From: Nansenia antarctica
Lineage: Eukaryota > Chordata > Actinopteri > Argentiniformes > Microstomatidae
DNA: 64,000 nt
Direction of reading: 5' to 3'
Assembly: GCA_963989245.1 (NCBI GenBank)
Contig: OZ022341.1
Coordinates: forward strand, 57,015,128 to 57,079,127
Each line of letters opens with the position of its first letter. Within the stretch, counting starts at the first letter, position 1. Shown here piece after piece: positions 47,995 to 61,396 of this stretch. The translations under genes and the position numbers were made by a program. The notes under the pieces were generated by a model. That model was not told the DNA's origin, made no database searches, and saw only the letters and a program-made list of their open reading frames with translations.

Positions 47995-48148
47995 TCCCGG
48001 CGAAATGCATTCTGGGAGGCAGTATGCAGTATGCATAATGGTCGGCTGGTTTTCGGATACTTATTATGAATTTAGTAGGTAGTATGCAGTATATACTCAT
48101 TGAGTATGCTAGTATGCAGTATGCTAGTATACCATTCCGAACACAGCC
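47995..48148 (-). mobile_element. right terminal arm of a GGCTGTGTTCGGAAT DNA transposon
   Basis: Read inward on the minus strand from 48148: GGCTGTGTTCGGAATGGTAT, ACTAGCATACTGCATACTAG, and finally CCCAGAATGCATTTCGCC (48017-48000). It is the inverse partner of the arm at 29532-29735. The flanks at the two ends (29524-29533 and 48147-48156) are both purine-rich but not identical. Confidence 0.65.
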
Positions 48149-49128
48149 AGGGAGAGGGAGGCCCAGTGGTGAGACAGCTGTGTCCCTCCCGGGACTTGAG
48201 CCTTTGACCCTGAAGTCATGTGCTCCGAGTCTCTGAACACAACCCTGCCCAGTCGAAACTAGACACCTCTCCCATCGGTGGCTCTCACATGGCTTTTACT
48301 GCTGTTCTCAATGGTCTCAAGCATTATCCAATCACTAGGGTCTGCTGTCATTTAGATTCTAGACGCCCCCCCACGCCAAAGCTACGACTTCATGCTTGAC
48401 ATTGATCTATACTTCAAACCACAACAGGGCCTACGTTCCATCCCTCAGCTGACACAAACAATTTGTTGGTATGGGTTCTCTGTAGGCATAAGCTTTGACA
48501 ACGTGTTGCCTTCCCTCCTCCTTCTCTCTCTCTTTCTTTCAACTGACAAGCAATGTTTTTGTTTTGCAATGCAAAGTGGATTTTCTCTCTGTGCTTCTCC
48601 CCGGTATTTCAACACATGACTAAACTCACATGTGTGAATTTGTTTGCCACACAGACAACTACTACCATGTCTTTCTCCATCAACAACCTGTCTTGATGAA
48701 TTAATGCCTTGTATTGGTTGAAGTCAGTATTATGTTTGCTGCTGTATGACTAACGTTTCTGATTTCTCTGCAACTCTGCAACTTCAGGGAGTATTTGGAG
48801 TCCAATATACTGCTTGTCCATTGTATCACTTCTCCAGTACTGGCCAGATAATTCATTATCTCTTTAGCTAACCATTAGAACATAGATGTATAATATTATA
48901 CAGTTTAGTGTACAGTATAAGTATTCAAGGGTACTTGATTTTCCATGTTTGTGATGGTGGATTAAAAACATGTAATCACATGCCATAACACATTTTCTGG
49001 CGACTGATAAATGTGTCCTGTGTCCTGCAGATAACTAGCATAGCACTTCAAGGACACTTCATATGTAAACCTCTCGGAGCCTGAGAGGAAATTCTCTTCC
49101 TCAGAGTGATAGGGTGTCATGTGTTCTC

Positions 49129-49131
<3 letters not shown>
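48149..49131. other. non-coding DNA, nothing firm
   Basis: No gene seen. About 48165-48235 minus strand has a weak tRNA-like pattern (GAGCACATGACTTCAGGGTC ... GGCTCAAGTCCCG) without a clear A box. Confidence 0.45.

Positions 49132-49164
<33 letters not shown>
49132..49164 (+). repeat. (GA)n microsatellite
   Basis: About 33 bp of pure GA. Confidence 0.95.
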
Positions 49165-49165
<1 letters not shown>

Positions 49166-51615
49166 AAAGACCCCCACTCATTCTCCACCACATTCCTTGA
49201 GCTAAGTCATCACCAAAGCAGTTCCTAAAATAAGCAATTTCACAGCACTCCAAATAAATGACACAATTTACATAAATAGTCTGTTTCCTTGTGCCCCCCT
49301 CTACAAGAATGTCACATAATGCTACTGTTTATCTATGGTCTAGCTTGTCTGTTTCAAAGAGGAGGGGAATGACCTGAGGAGATCATGGGAGTTTGGCTGC
49401 TTAACCCCCAAACTTGAACCTTTTTCTGTGGGGTGGGCTGTGATTTACGGGGTGCCTGGTCCAAGGAGCTCCCAACAGTGTGATTTGCCCAGTGCTAATG
49501 GATTTCGAATAAGACTTAAAGCCATTTAAGTTTACAACAGGGTTCACTCCATTTCCTAACAGCACATCCACATAGGTTTTCAAATCATCACACTTACTAA
49601 CTCCGATGATAATACTTACTGCCTTTATGGGCTATCTATGTTATTCATGTATATGATAACTCTCACCTGATTCAGATTCCCTCACTATCGTCTGTATGCT
49701 TGTTAACCGCTACCTAAATTGATACCTAAGTTGAAGTGCTCTTTGATTTGTTTCTGCTCTAAACAATACCCCCTGGAAATGGAGGGAGAGAGGAACAATA
49801 TTTCATACATACATAATTCATGGTCTGTTTGACTTTTAACGAGGTGCTAAAAATCCTGACATGTGGCCCACTCAACACCATATACCACAGCAGAAAATGG
49901 TAATACTTTTTATATGAACTGTATCGGTCCTATGTGTTTATGAAATCTAGAATAAAACCCTGAATTGTAACCTAGCGACGTTACAATTCGCCCCTCCTGG
50001 GCTCAATCATGACTCAGCGCTCGCTCAGGGGCATGGCTATATTGATAGCAGAAATCAACATCTTCTCATTTCATTGGCTTCTCTGTCATTGTTTTGGTCT
50101 ATATGTGATGAAAATAATCATGTAAGGTCACATATTTGGCTCACCCAAGTCCATATATCAGGATAATTTAAAGTAAGAGATTTCATTTAGACAGTTTGTC
50201 ACTTTCAACACATTTACACACAATTCCACATAATATCCATAATATCACACTATATCTATATAATATCACATGTCTCCAGTGTCTTGTCTAGCCTACAGTA
50301 CTATCCTGTGGATGGTGGAGTGATCCATAAGACATCCTTCATAACCAATGACACATGTTGTTGGTATGAACAATTTGCCAGATTTTGGGGATGGTCTCAT
50401 GTTTCTAGGGGATTTGGGGGTAAGAGAGAAAAAAACTGTCTTAAGTTAAAAAAAAAAAAAAAAAAGGGGATGTCCATGTCTATAAACAGTACCATACATC
50501 AGCTGTACCCTGCTACTCTACGCTGTCTCACTGTCTTGTATTGATGCAGGAATTCAGGCTACAGAAAGGTTGTCATAGATAAGAGAAAGAGGCTCCATCT
50601 TTTGGACCATGAAACTGATTCCATGTGCCATGCACTCATGTCTTTGTCTGTCTCCCTGTGATATATAGACAGACATTTCACAGGGCAAGATGGGTACTGT
50701 GACAAATGTGCTATATTTTCTGAATGATGTGCCCTATGAGTAGGGTTCGTTTTCATTCCCACATGCACATACTTTAGCTTCTTTTCCCATGGTAAAGACA
50801 CAGACAGTGGAATGAACAAGTCACTAGTAATTTTCCCTCTACAATAACACTTAGCTACCATCAACAGAATAGTATTTCTTTCTCATGAACATGGTTTTGT
50901 TTGAAATAACTGCAAAAGAACAACAATCACATTTAGGTTGATATGAAGTGAAAGGTAACTGAGTACAACACAAGTTCAAGCAAGGCTACAACATACAGTG
51001 TACAGTACTGTAGAATATATGCGTTGAAATTTCCACAGATGGAATTACCAAACCAGCATCACGCCATTCCGTGACATATTGCAAAACATAGGTTGATAAT
51101 ATACATGACCTTCTAAACTAATTAGCGGATTGATTTGAATGAAGAAATAGATATATTGACACAAAAGCATTGACCCAGTGAGAGCATGCCACCATCTGCA
51201 ACATGGGTCACAGATGAATGGGTCGGGTCTCTGGTGAATTCTATTGATGTAGCTGTACAAATAGTGTCATAGTTTGCTGCCTAATGTAATACATCTGTTT
51301 TCCTAGAACTCAGTGACATGTTTTGATGTAGAGGTTTCATTCAGTCTTAGGCTATAGAGCAGTCCAAAGGCATGGACTCATGGTTTTACCATTGTACACC
51401 TACAGTATGGTTCTATTCCATACACAAGGGGTCATAGTTTACCCTCAATACGCAGCAACCAGCTACCATCCCATACTAAAGAGAGTTCTCATTCTCAAAA
51501 CACTGCCTGGAATTTCGCCAGACACTATGAACTGCAACTTTCATCACATTTCTAAATTAAACCTGAATTCAGGTGTACCGGTAATGCTTCATTGTTCTTT
51601 ATTTGCCTGAGTGAA
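49165..51615. other. non-coding DNA; poly-A run at 50448-50465
   Basis: No gene, RNA gene or transposon ends recognised. The A18 run has no LINE- or gene-like sequence upstream that would mark it as a retroposed tail. Confidence 0.5.
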
Positions 51616-51648
51616 GACACACGCACACACACACGCACACGCACATGC

Positions 51649-51699
<51 letters not shown>

Positions 51700-51728
51700 C
51701 ACACACACACACAAAAACACACACAAAA
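51616..51728 (+). repeat. (CA)n compound microsatellite
   Basis: CA repeats with ACGC and AAAAC interruptions, about 110 bp. Confidence 0.96.
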
Positions 51729-51920
51729 CAAATAACCCGGGACATAATGCACCTGCTTTGTGAATTAGCCTGTGTATCCTAGCTCTGGCTCCTCTCACCC
51801 ACACATGCCTCCCAGGCAGCCGTGGTGCTCCAACGTCATCGTTTCCTGTGACAGCAGCATCAGTTGTTTCTGTTGGCTAATGCACTGCATGCTCTATTTT
51901 CCCCTTGCATCCGTCGCCAG

Positions 51921-51989
51921 GTTACAAAGGGCTTTACAATAGGTCCAACTTTAAACCATCCCCTGGCCATCTGGGAAATGTCTCTTCAG
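51921..51989 (+). other. candidate small exon (69 nt), unidentified
   Basis: Preceded by CCTTGCATCCGTCGCCAG and followed by the good donor GTAAGC. It is 69 nt, divisible by three. The phase-1 frame reads YKGLYNRSNFKPSPGHLGNV-SS, which looks protein-like. Frame 0 (VTKGFTIGPTLNHPLAIWEM...) is also open. No family recognised. Like the 72-nt candidate at 4989, it is symmetric in phase 1 and could be a cassette exon of one large plus-strand gene. Confidence 0.32.
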
Positions 51990-53857
51990 GTAAGCCTGTG
52001 AAACCATTCATCATCATAAGTCTCTGTTCAAATGATTTGGGAACATGAAGAAATTATGTACATATGGAAAATGACAGCATGCGTCATGGGCAAGCAGTGT
52101 AGAAAATCTCATTTACAGTAACATGTTCTTTTCAAATGTTCACCACCGCGTCCAACCCAATTTGCTCTTGCAGTTCCGAGTTGCGCTCGAAAAAGCTTTG
52201 TTGGCTCATTTGTTTGAGTTACTTCAAGTTGTTGATAAAATATTGTCATTTCCATGCAAGTGTTTTCATGTGGGGTTTACATTATGTACGTTATGGATCC
52301 AATAGTTTGCACATATAGTGAACTGCAGATGCATTGCATGTGTACGCTCCACATAGCATGACCAAGATGTCCAATAATTTCCAGTCAGCAGCAGTCATGC
52401 ATGGTCACAACACATTCATTGGAATGAATGCATGTGACCAGGGGATGGCTTTGAAGCCAGTGGTTGAGAGACATCAGCAATGAGTGGTGTACTGTAGTAT
52501 GAAAGAAGCCCAGAGATGGTTGAACGCTAGTTACACAAAACAAAAAAAACAAAAAACGATTGGAGTGTTATTTGTGTAGGATAATTAAGAGATTGACCAC
52601 ATCAATTAAGAACGAATGACTAAATATATTGCTTACAATAGAAGCAAATTACAAAGACTATAACACATTGGAACTGAATGGAATTGCAGGCTGTTAAAGT
52701 AAGCAATTACTGTAACAATTGAATAAATCAGGCAGCTATGCAATCTAAATCTAGATTCAAGTGTTCATTGAAGTCCTGATCATAAAGAAAGCCGTTCTAA
52801 TGGTCAGGGTCAGATGAAATCACAGACAAAGTGGAGCGCAGTAACACGACTAAATGAGCCTAACTTGGATTTCATGGTTACATGCGTAAATAATTAATGC
52901 AATTGTTCATTAGCTTCGGTGTTCAATTTGTTGTAATAACTTGAGTAACTGAGGCCTAATCATAAAACAGGGGAAATCGTTCACATGCAATTTTGTGTTA
53001 GTCTGAACTCTGATGTGGAACGAGTGGGGTATACTGTAACTGCAGTTTGAGTTTGTCTTAATTTCCATAAGCAGAGATTAATAAATTGTATTTGCTCTGT
53101 CTTTTCCAACTGAACACTATGACAAATGCATACATTTGGCTAAAGATGACATTTCTAGGTCAACAATGAAGCATTATCTCATCCAAGGAGAAATACTTAA
53201 AATAAACAAACAAAGATGGGTGGCATTTGTCCCAGAGGTTTTTCTGAAAGGCAAAAATCTGCCATAACCACACACAGATCCCCCTCTCGTCTCTCAACAC
53301 ACACCGCCACATTATAACTTTATTCCCATTTGGAGAAAATTATCTCCAGGTCCAATAGAAAATCTGTATCTCTTGACATGCCTAATGAAAATGGATGGCA
53401 GGGTAGAGTGAATGGGATGGGACACCTGACTGTCTATTGTCTCTCTTCATCACTGCACACCAGTCAGCTCAATCTAGTCACAGAGCCTCTACAAAGAAAT
53501 GAAGATGTCGTACCTAATGGGAAGCATAATGACTGTGGACAGATGGGAGACATCTCGCTATATCCCATCTTTTTTTTCCCTCTGTAACGAAGGTATTGCT
53601 TGTTGACAGATGTGGTGTTTGGGAGAGGGGAGAGCGTGTGATCTGTCATGATACTCAGGCATGTTTAGCCCCCCCTTTGGAAACATCTCCTCATCTCTCA
53701 CTCTCCACCTTCCTTTTCTGCCTGTATTTATGTTTACAGCATGCACGGTTGGAATGTGGAGGTTTTGTGAAAAGATACTATACAGTATGTTCATGCCTGA
53801 CTTCCTCACTTCACTTACGGTAATTAATTTGCTATAGTATCAAGTAGTCTTCATTTA

Positions 53858-53859
<2 letters not shown>
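51990..53859. other. non-coding DNA, TAAT-rich in part
   Basis: No gene seen. 52560-52760 and 52880-52930 contain many TAATTA/ATTAAT motifs and could be conserved regulatory sequence. This cannot be judged without an alignment. Confidence 0.45.
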
Positions 53860-53905
<46 letters not shown>

Positions 53906-54000
53906 ACGTGTGTGCATGTGTGTGTGTGTGTGTGTGTGTGTGCACGTGTGTGTGTGTGTGTGTGTGTGCACATGTGTGCGTGCATATGCGTGTGCGTGCG
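53860..54000 (+). repeat. (GT)n compound microsatellite
   Basis: About 140 bp of GT with GTGCACGTG, GTGCATGTG and GTGCACATG interruptions. Confidence 0.97.
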
Positions 54001-57000
54001 ACACAGCTTCAACCATTTCCACCCACATAACACCAGGTCAATACACCCGCTAGGATATGCTCCCAACCAGCCAGGTCAGATGTCAGAGTGTAAAAATAGC
54101 AGCTGGCAATTCATTGCCTCTGATTTATGAACCATGTCAATATCTAGACTTTAACAACACATTTGCAGAGGGGAGATTGGTGGTCTATCAGTCAGATATT
54201 AACCACAGCCTTGGTACACAATTGACAGCTGCTACTGGGTGTGAAAATACACTGGTATTCAAAACCCATCATGTTCATTGAATCCATCAGACCATGTAGT
54301 CAATGACAACAGCTAAATAATATTTTAAAGTTTTGGCTTGACTTTTTTGACACCGATCACACATTTCCTGCATACTGTATGTATATGAATGCACATTCAT
54401 ATAACCATCATTGAAATATTCAAGATTGCCTGTAGATTCAAGTTTTTCCCTCAGAAATGTCCTGATAGTGAAAGGTGTACAGGAAGGGAGGAGATACTAA
54501 TTCATTATGGTCTCTGGTGGATGAAGTGGCCTTGAGCATAGAGTCAATGGAGGACATTTACTTCAGCCAGGACACTCTTGAGTCTGTGCTAGCTGTCTGG
54601 CTTGTGTCTGTGTATGTATGCACCCAATGACACAATCACATGTTACATGTTGATATGGCAGCCTATTTAAGTGGTCAGTCTACACAGTGTGTGTAGTACA
54701 CACTTCTCTGTAGGCTACAATATTGTTGCAGGTACTGTACTGTTGGTTGTTACAGTGTGTGCATGAGAGAGTTGCTATTGTTTTTGTTCCCACCACCACC
54801 ACCACCCCCAGCCTCCACCTGTTTTGGTTCTGCTGTCTGCAGTCTGTACAGTATCTTTTGGGGATTGATAGACGTATGGGCTCCCTGCCATGATATTTAA
54901 TGTACATGTACGTATGTGTTGTGGTAATTTATAACTGCCAGGCAGGGAGCTCTCAAAAGAGCGGAGCCATTCAAATACACCAATCCTGTATTCCTGTCTT
55001 GTATGTAACATTTTTTTTTTTTTTTACCACCATGGTTAAACTAAGATGTGAGTTTTGTTGACTGAATGTATTTCTGAGACATTGTCCTTTGAGAGTCCCT
55101 GCCCACAGTGACAAGCTGCACTCACTGGGAAAGTGCTGAGCGGCACAATTGTCATCTATGAAAAATGGGGGCTCAGGGTAGAGGGGACAGAAATAGCAGG
55201 AGGGCTACCATGGAGAAAAAAGAGTGGCACATGTTGTCTTTCAGGGGTGTTCCTGTGCCTCTGACTGGGCCGGACTCCATCAATCACCAGCCTGTTCCCC
55301 CACCAGGGGCTTCACACACTGGGCCCGCCCCACCCGACTCTGAAGATCAAAGTTAGGCAGGGGGTGGAGGGGTTGTGAAGGGGTGTGTGACTGACTCCAC
55401 CCATCTTGTCAGAAATGTCCCACCAGTAATACAACTACAGTATGTTTACAGTTCATGTTTATCAAGTGTATTTTATGAGTGAGATGGATAATTTGACTAT
55501 ATGCAAAGCAAAATGAGAGTTAAAGATATCACACTTAAGTGTGGCATTTTAAATCTTATTTTGAGATATCCTTGATGTAATGTACAGGAGGCAGTGAATT
55601 TAAGTGGCACCCTGTAAATGATAGCTCAGTGATGTCATAGTCTGCAAGCCACAGCGAGTTCCTATTAAAACCAGGCTATTGCTTTTTACGGCAGAAAATC
55701 CCCGACAGTGTCAAAAGCAGATGTCCATTTAAGCTAATTTATTCTATCTGCTCAGACCAACAATAGTACAGTAGCCAATGTAAACAATATCATTTCGACT
55801 AGGCATTCACTATTTTAACATTATTACCTCTAAAATAATGGGTAAACATGTTTTTCGGGAAAAAACTATTTGAAATGGGAATTTTTGAAAATGTCCTGTA
55901 GTTATGTATGTTATTAATTCATGGTATTTACTATTTTCAACAGATCAATAATAAATATGAAAAGAAATAAGTGCCCTCCCCCTCTTCCACATCCTCCTCC
56001 TCATGTACTGAACAGTGGTGAGTAGAAGGGAAATGTCTTGATTTCTACCATGCAAAAAGCCTCACCCCTTGGAGAGACACAGAATGGAGCAGTGGCATCA
56101 CTGCTTGCATAATTCATGAGTGTAAATTAACCCTGAGTGTGGCTCCTCCATCAATCAGGGGAGCTGCCATAACAGGGTGCCGGCTGGGGGGTGCAGGCTG
56201 TGGAGGGTGGGGGGTATGAAGTGGAGAGGTTGGAAAGTGTAGGGTGTAGGGTGGTCTGTCAGATGGAGTGTAACACCCAGCCATGTGTCTTAAATCGCTA
56301 CTAGAATTAGCCACCCACCATTTCAACAGGTGGCCTTTACAGTAATGTGTGGCATGTGGCCTGTCCCAGGCGAAGGGGCTTGAATCTGGAGGAGAAAATA
56401 AGGCCATTTCGAAAACAGCAGAATTTGTTGTATCATAGAGAATCTTCCCAGTGCTTATTTGATATTTAAATGATTTGATATTGAACTGTAACTTTTTGAC
56501 AGGCATGGAGAATAACTTGTGTTGATTGACATCAAGAAAAATCTGTGTATTATTTTCAATGTAAGCATTATTATTTGTCTGAGTTTGAAGGACCATCTGG
56601 CACAGCATATTTGCAGAAATGAATTCTTTGAAATGAATTCAATTTATTTGTCCTTTTATTTATTCATTCATTCCCACTGTTGTGAAGCGCAGGAAGATAT
56701 TTTATTGATTGCCTTACAGCTACAGTATGTGGGGCACTTACTGCAGTCCTTTTTGCACCTGTGATATGTTTATTCTGGATTCTGCAAGTTGAATTTCTTA
56801 TGTAACAGAGGGAGAGGAGTTAGACAAAAATGCTCTCCTTGCTGTTATCATGATTTAAGGAATCCCTCTAGGGCATCCATATTTAAGAAGTCCCTATTGG
56901 GCATCCATATTGGGTACTGTTTATTGATGTTCATGCAAGTGTAAATACATTCCATTTTCATTGTATATGTAACCGTTATCACTGCAGAGTTCATCACAGA

Positions 57001-59712
57001 GCACTAGGCTCTATGATGTAGGTCTACTGTGCAGTTTGATGCAATTTGAAGATAATACTGTCTATTCACCCAATGCTACCCTCTGCTAGTTCTTACCTTA
57101 GTCTGTGCATCAGTGCACTTCTTTGCATTGTACTATTGGAAATGAAGTTCTCTCAGAGGCACATTAAACTACGCTCTCGTATACAAGCCACATTAGAGAT
57201 TCAAAGCATTATTCAATGGAGAGAAAGGCTATTAACTCTGGTTTCTGGGACGGAATCCAAGTCTGATCAGAATTCTGGTATGGTAAAATCCCCATAAGAG
57301 TTCCTCAAACGGGGGCTGGCGCTTTCTTCCGACAGGCAAGCCGTGGACATGGACATAATAGCGTTAGCCACGGTGGTCTTATATCTGGATGGCTGTTTGT
57401 TTAACTGCATATTCATTGGCTGTTTGCTGATAAAACTGGCGGAAACCTCTCAGAGCCGCCGCTGATGAATTGTCATGGAGGTTTTGGAGAAGACTTTTGT
57501 TTCATTCTCCTCACTCTGGCACTCCATGCGTTCCATGAGTGACTCTGGTAAATTGACATTGAAAAATGGGATGTAGCTGGTGTCAACGAGTGGCCTGTGG
57601 ATCGCCTTGACATGCACCGCTGCTACAATCTGCTTCTAATGTTAATAGGAATACTGAAAGGAGAAAATGCATGTGCTATACTCACGAACATGATCCAACA
57701 TAGCAACATGATTTTGAAATCACAGACTTCTTCATGTGGAGAATAACTGTATTATTATTATTATTATTTTATATTAGTTTTCATTATATATGTAATTTAA
57801 TTTGACTGTAATGCAAAATGAAAGGCACCTTTTTCCTCAAACTACAGATGACAATGACAGTAATTGGGATTACCAGCTTTTTTCTGTGCTTCCTTGAAAA
57901 TGGCACTTTGATTAAGCATCTCCTCTCTTCTGCCCTACATCTGTCGTTATTTCTCTTCTTGATTTATTTTCCTTTCTGATGCTCGAGGAGGAAAACATAA
58001 AGAGGTAACAAAAAGAAGAATTTCCTTCAGAACTGAGTCATCTTTCATAGATCCTCCACATCTTCCACAGTATCAATATCTGTGGTCTGATTAATCATGA
58101 GAATAAAATTGGTATTCTGGTGTGATCTCTCAATAGATTTCTGTCTCTATTGTCTGGTACAGTACACAACTCTATGCTCTGTACACAGCTCATGAAGTAC
58201 TTTGTTTCCCTTGACTCTCACTATTAATAGTCAGGCAACAGGTGAGCCTCAGCGAGGAGGAAAGTTGTCAAAAACCTATTATCATATTGCAGTGACGGGC
58301 ACGAAGATGCTTCAACAATGACATTTCACAAGAAATGTGTTTGTTTCCCATTTTCTCTACATATACAAAATCATATGCCAATGTTTAGGACATTTGAAAT
58401 ACTTGGTCATAACCTTGCCATGATAAGCAGCATCTGAGGAGATTTACGAAAAAAACACTGTGGAATTCTTCACTTGTTTATTCACTCAAACCCTCCAATA
58501 AAATGGATAGATTAAAACCGTTCACCCTAAAACCGAAACAGATGACATGTCGTCCAAAAAAAGACATTGACCAAAAAAGACAACTGGGAAAGAGAAACAT
58601 TGGAAGACCTTCACTCAGTCTGGAACCCATGGGAAGTCTGGCCTGAGCACTGGCCAATGCCAACAGCATTGTAAAGGTTTTTTGGTTTTCTCCATCATCC
58701 CTCAAAGTTTGCCCATATTCATCTATGGCCGATACCAGAGGTACAGCAATCATTCTCTGGATGTGCTTGTACTCAGGCATCCATCTGCCCATGAAAACGT
58801 GCACAGAGTTCAACCTATGGTCTAATTATCCTCAAACCAGCTGGTGATTGGGAGCCTATAGCAGTGTTGCGCAAGCACAATGCCAAGTGTTCAGCTTTTC
58901 CTATGTTAATGAGGAATTGCCATTTATTTTTTTTATCTTGTGTATTAAGCGTGTATCTGCCAACATTGCTCTATACAGGGTCCAGATGGTACAGTGCGAG
59001 TCAACATCTTGAGCAGCATTCATCCTGTGGTCTTATTTATTGCATGACTGTTGCATCAACGCCAGTCAGTATGGCAGACATCTGGTGATAGCATGGCTCA
59101 AATAGAAAACGACATATGCTTGTCCAAGTCATTACCGTATAGGCCGTACCTCCTTGTTGCTGATCGGTCATGGTATAGGAAACTCTTCACATTGATACAA
59201 CATTTATGATGAGGTTTTGAATTTGTTGACTGAAAAGGGGATGTTGAGTAGTTTGTGCAATAATGCTTCTCGATTCTACAGTTCACCCAGGCTAATTAAA
59301 AACATATTACATGCCAATATTGCTCAAGGCGTACTGTAGTTAAGTTGCGTATGTAGACATGACATAACCCTTTGCTCCTGACATGTTTCTACTGGCACCA
59401 GGGGGACTGCCTCTCTATCTGAAGGGGCTGTGAAAACTGTCACACCAGTGGCTGGCTTCCAACAGATAAGATAACTTGTAATAGTGGATCACTCAGGACT
59501 CTGACACAGTGAATGAAAGAACTTGACATTGCGACACAAATGTGTTCCACAATGGCACTGACAATCAGCGCAGCTCAATCAGGGAGTTTTACAGACGCCT
59601 CTTGACAACATGTTGTACAGACTTATCTATATTCAAACCAACTGACATCCAGTGTGATTTAATTGAGTGTGATTCGTGATGTTCATGGCCTCTTTGAGAT
59701 GCAAATAATTAC
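54001..59712. other. non-coding DNA, nothing recognised
   Basis: No gene, RNA gene or element ends seen on either strand. Minor features are a T run at 55010-55025, a CCACCACCACC stretch at 54790-54810, and a short (TTA)n at 57750-57768. Confidence 0.5.
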
Positions 59713-59760
59713 AAGAAGAAGAAGAAGAAGAAGAAAAAGAAAAAGAAAAAGAAGAAGAAG
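59713..59760 (+). repeat. (GAA)n microsatellite
   Basis: GAA repeats with AAAAG interruptions, a 48-bp purine strand. Confidence 0.95.
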
Positions 59761-60006
59761 ACCCATCCACCCTCTTCTAACAACTAATCATTGATTTAAT
59801 TTCCAGGGCTCTCAGATAAGAGACTCTCCTCTGTTGTTGTTTGAACCATAAACAAGGAGGCCTCAGTGCTGTCTAGTCCTTCTTCATCGATGGACCCACC
59901 TTATCAATCACCTGCATGTGTCAGCCGGCCTGTAGAACAAGCCTAGTCCCTACAGTTACACTTTACGTTCCATTTAATGAAAAATACAGTCACACTGTAT
60001 TTCCAG

Positions 60007-60056
60007 AGAGAGGGGGGAAGGGGGGAGGGGGGAGGATGGAGGGAGGGAGGGAGGGT
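60007..60056 (+). repeat. G-rich tract (GGGA/GGAGGG)n
   Basis: AGAGGGGGGAAGGGGGGAGG and then repeated GAGGGAGG units. It has at least eight G runs of three or more, so it could form a G-quadruplex on the plus strand. Confidence 0.9.
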
Positions 60057-60879
60057 GTGGACTTTCAAAAAGCAAGCCAATCGTCTGTCACATCAATCAG
60101 ACGACGTCTGTCCAGCAATCACTCAGGGAGCCAGTGGTGGCATGGGCATCAATAACTCGGCTCTGACAGCAGGGTTGGAGGAACTGTAACGGTCCTCTCC
60201 TCCCCCTGTAGTCTGACCCAAACAGCTCACTTTCCTCCGAGGTGCCAGCACTCTGCCACTTATTCAAATCAAGTCACGGAACTCAGTGGGAGTCCCGCTG
60301 AGGACAAAAGCAAGGAGGCTCAGACCATGAAAAGCGATTAACATTTCACAGATTTGGATTCTGAACAGCACCGCCGCCGCCATTGTCTTACACTAAACGG
60401 ATGAAGTGTTTGTTTACTCGACTGTTTCAATAGTGATTGAAATGATAAAACCTACCCAGGCCGCGGAGGAAACGTAGAGGGCATGACAATGTTTTTGCCA
60501 CTCGTACCATAAATCAAGGACTTGTTACATCAGTCTAGGACAGCAGCCATTAACACTTCAGTTCTTCATCATAGTTTGAAAGCCCTCATGTTTTGGTCGT
60601 TTTTACAAACAGTGATGATTATTTGTGCTTCGGTTTTTCTCAACACCTTCTTAAATCTTTGGCCATCACACAGGATATGTTTTCACTTCAAATTGTTGTT
60701 CAACCTGTCTGTTGTAAAGCAATGCTGAGTAACCTACTGTACATACAGTGTGGTATATTAATCATCAATGGTCCTTCAGTTCAACATTTCTTTAAATGTT
60801 CTCTAATGTCCTGAAGAGAATCTTTGTTATATGCTCTGATGTCATTCTTCTTTGTTATATGTTTTTATGATGATGTTTA
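60057..60879. other. non-coding DNA, nothing recognised
   Basis: No gene, RNA gene or element ends seen. Confidence 0.5.
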
Positions 60880-61396
60880 CATTTTTTTTCATTTTGGGCA
60901 TTTAGCAGACGCCTTATTCCAAAGCGACTTACAATCGATACATTTGACTAAGCAAGTGAATCATCAATTCACCAATTGTAACAGGAAGAGTAATCTAGCT
61001 CAGGCCACGGGCCATTGGTAGTCGTCGTGATAGAAGAAGAAAGAAAGATTTATTTTTTATAGACACTGGAGAAACAGTACAAGGGTGTAAGTAGAAATCT
61101 TAGGAGACACAGTACAGGGGAAAGCAGGTGTCTCAGGAGACACAGTGCTGGGGGGTAGTAGATATCTCAGGAGGACAGTTAAGGTGTAGCCTGAAGAGAA
61201 GGGTCTTCAGTCTCCGGCGGAAGATGGGGAGTGACTCTGCAATTCTGACAGCCGTGGGAAGCTCATTCCACCAACGGGGAGCCAGTGTAGTGAAGAGACG
61301 TGACCGGGCAGCGTGACTGGCGTAGAGGTGGTGGGGCCAGTCGGCCAGCAGAGGCGGAGGAGCGGAGTGAACGGGCTGAGGTCTTGTAGATGTCTT
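60880..61396 (-). mobile_element. L2-like LINE 3' end
   Basis: The minus strand encodes the pol C-terminus: HHLYASHAARSRLFTTLAPR, WWNELPTAVRIAESLPIFRR and RLKTLLFRLHL (about 61340-61180). A 3' UTR follows, ending with TGTAAGTCGCTTTGGAATAA GGCGTCTGCTAAATG (near 60930-60897), the familiar 3' end of a fish L2-type family. Only about 0.5 kb is present, with no RT core. Confidence 0.85.

Noticed and set aside
48165..48235. Possible tRNA on the minus strand (GAGCACATGACTTCAGGGTC ... CTCAAGTCCC)
   Set aside because: A B-box-like element is present but no acceptable A box or cloverleaf was found. At best a decayed SINE fragment.
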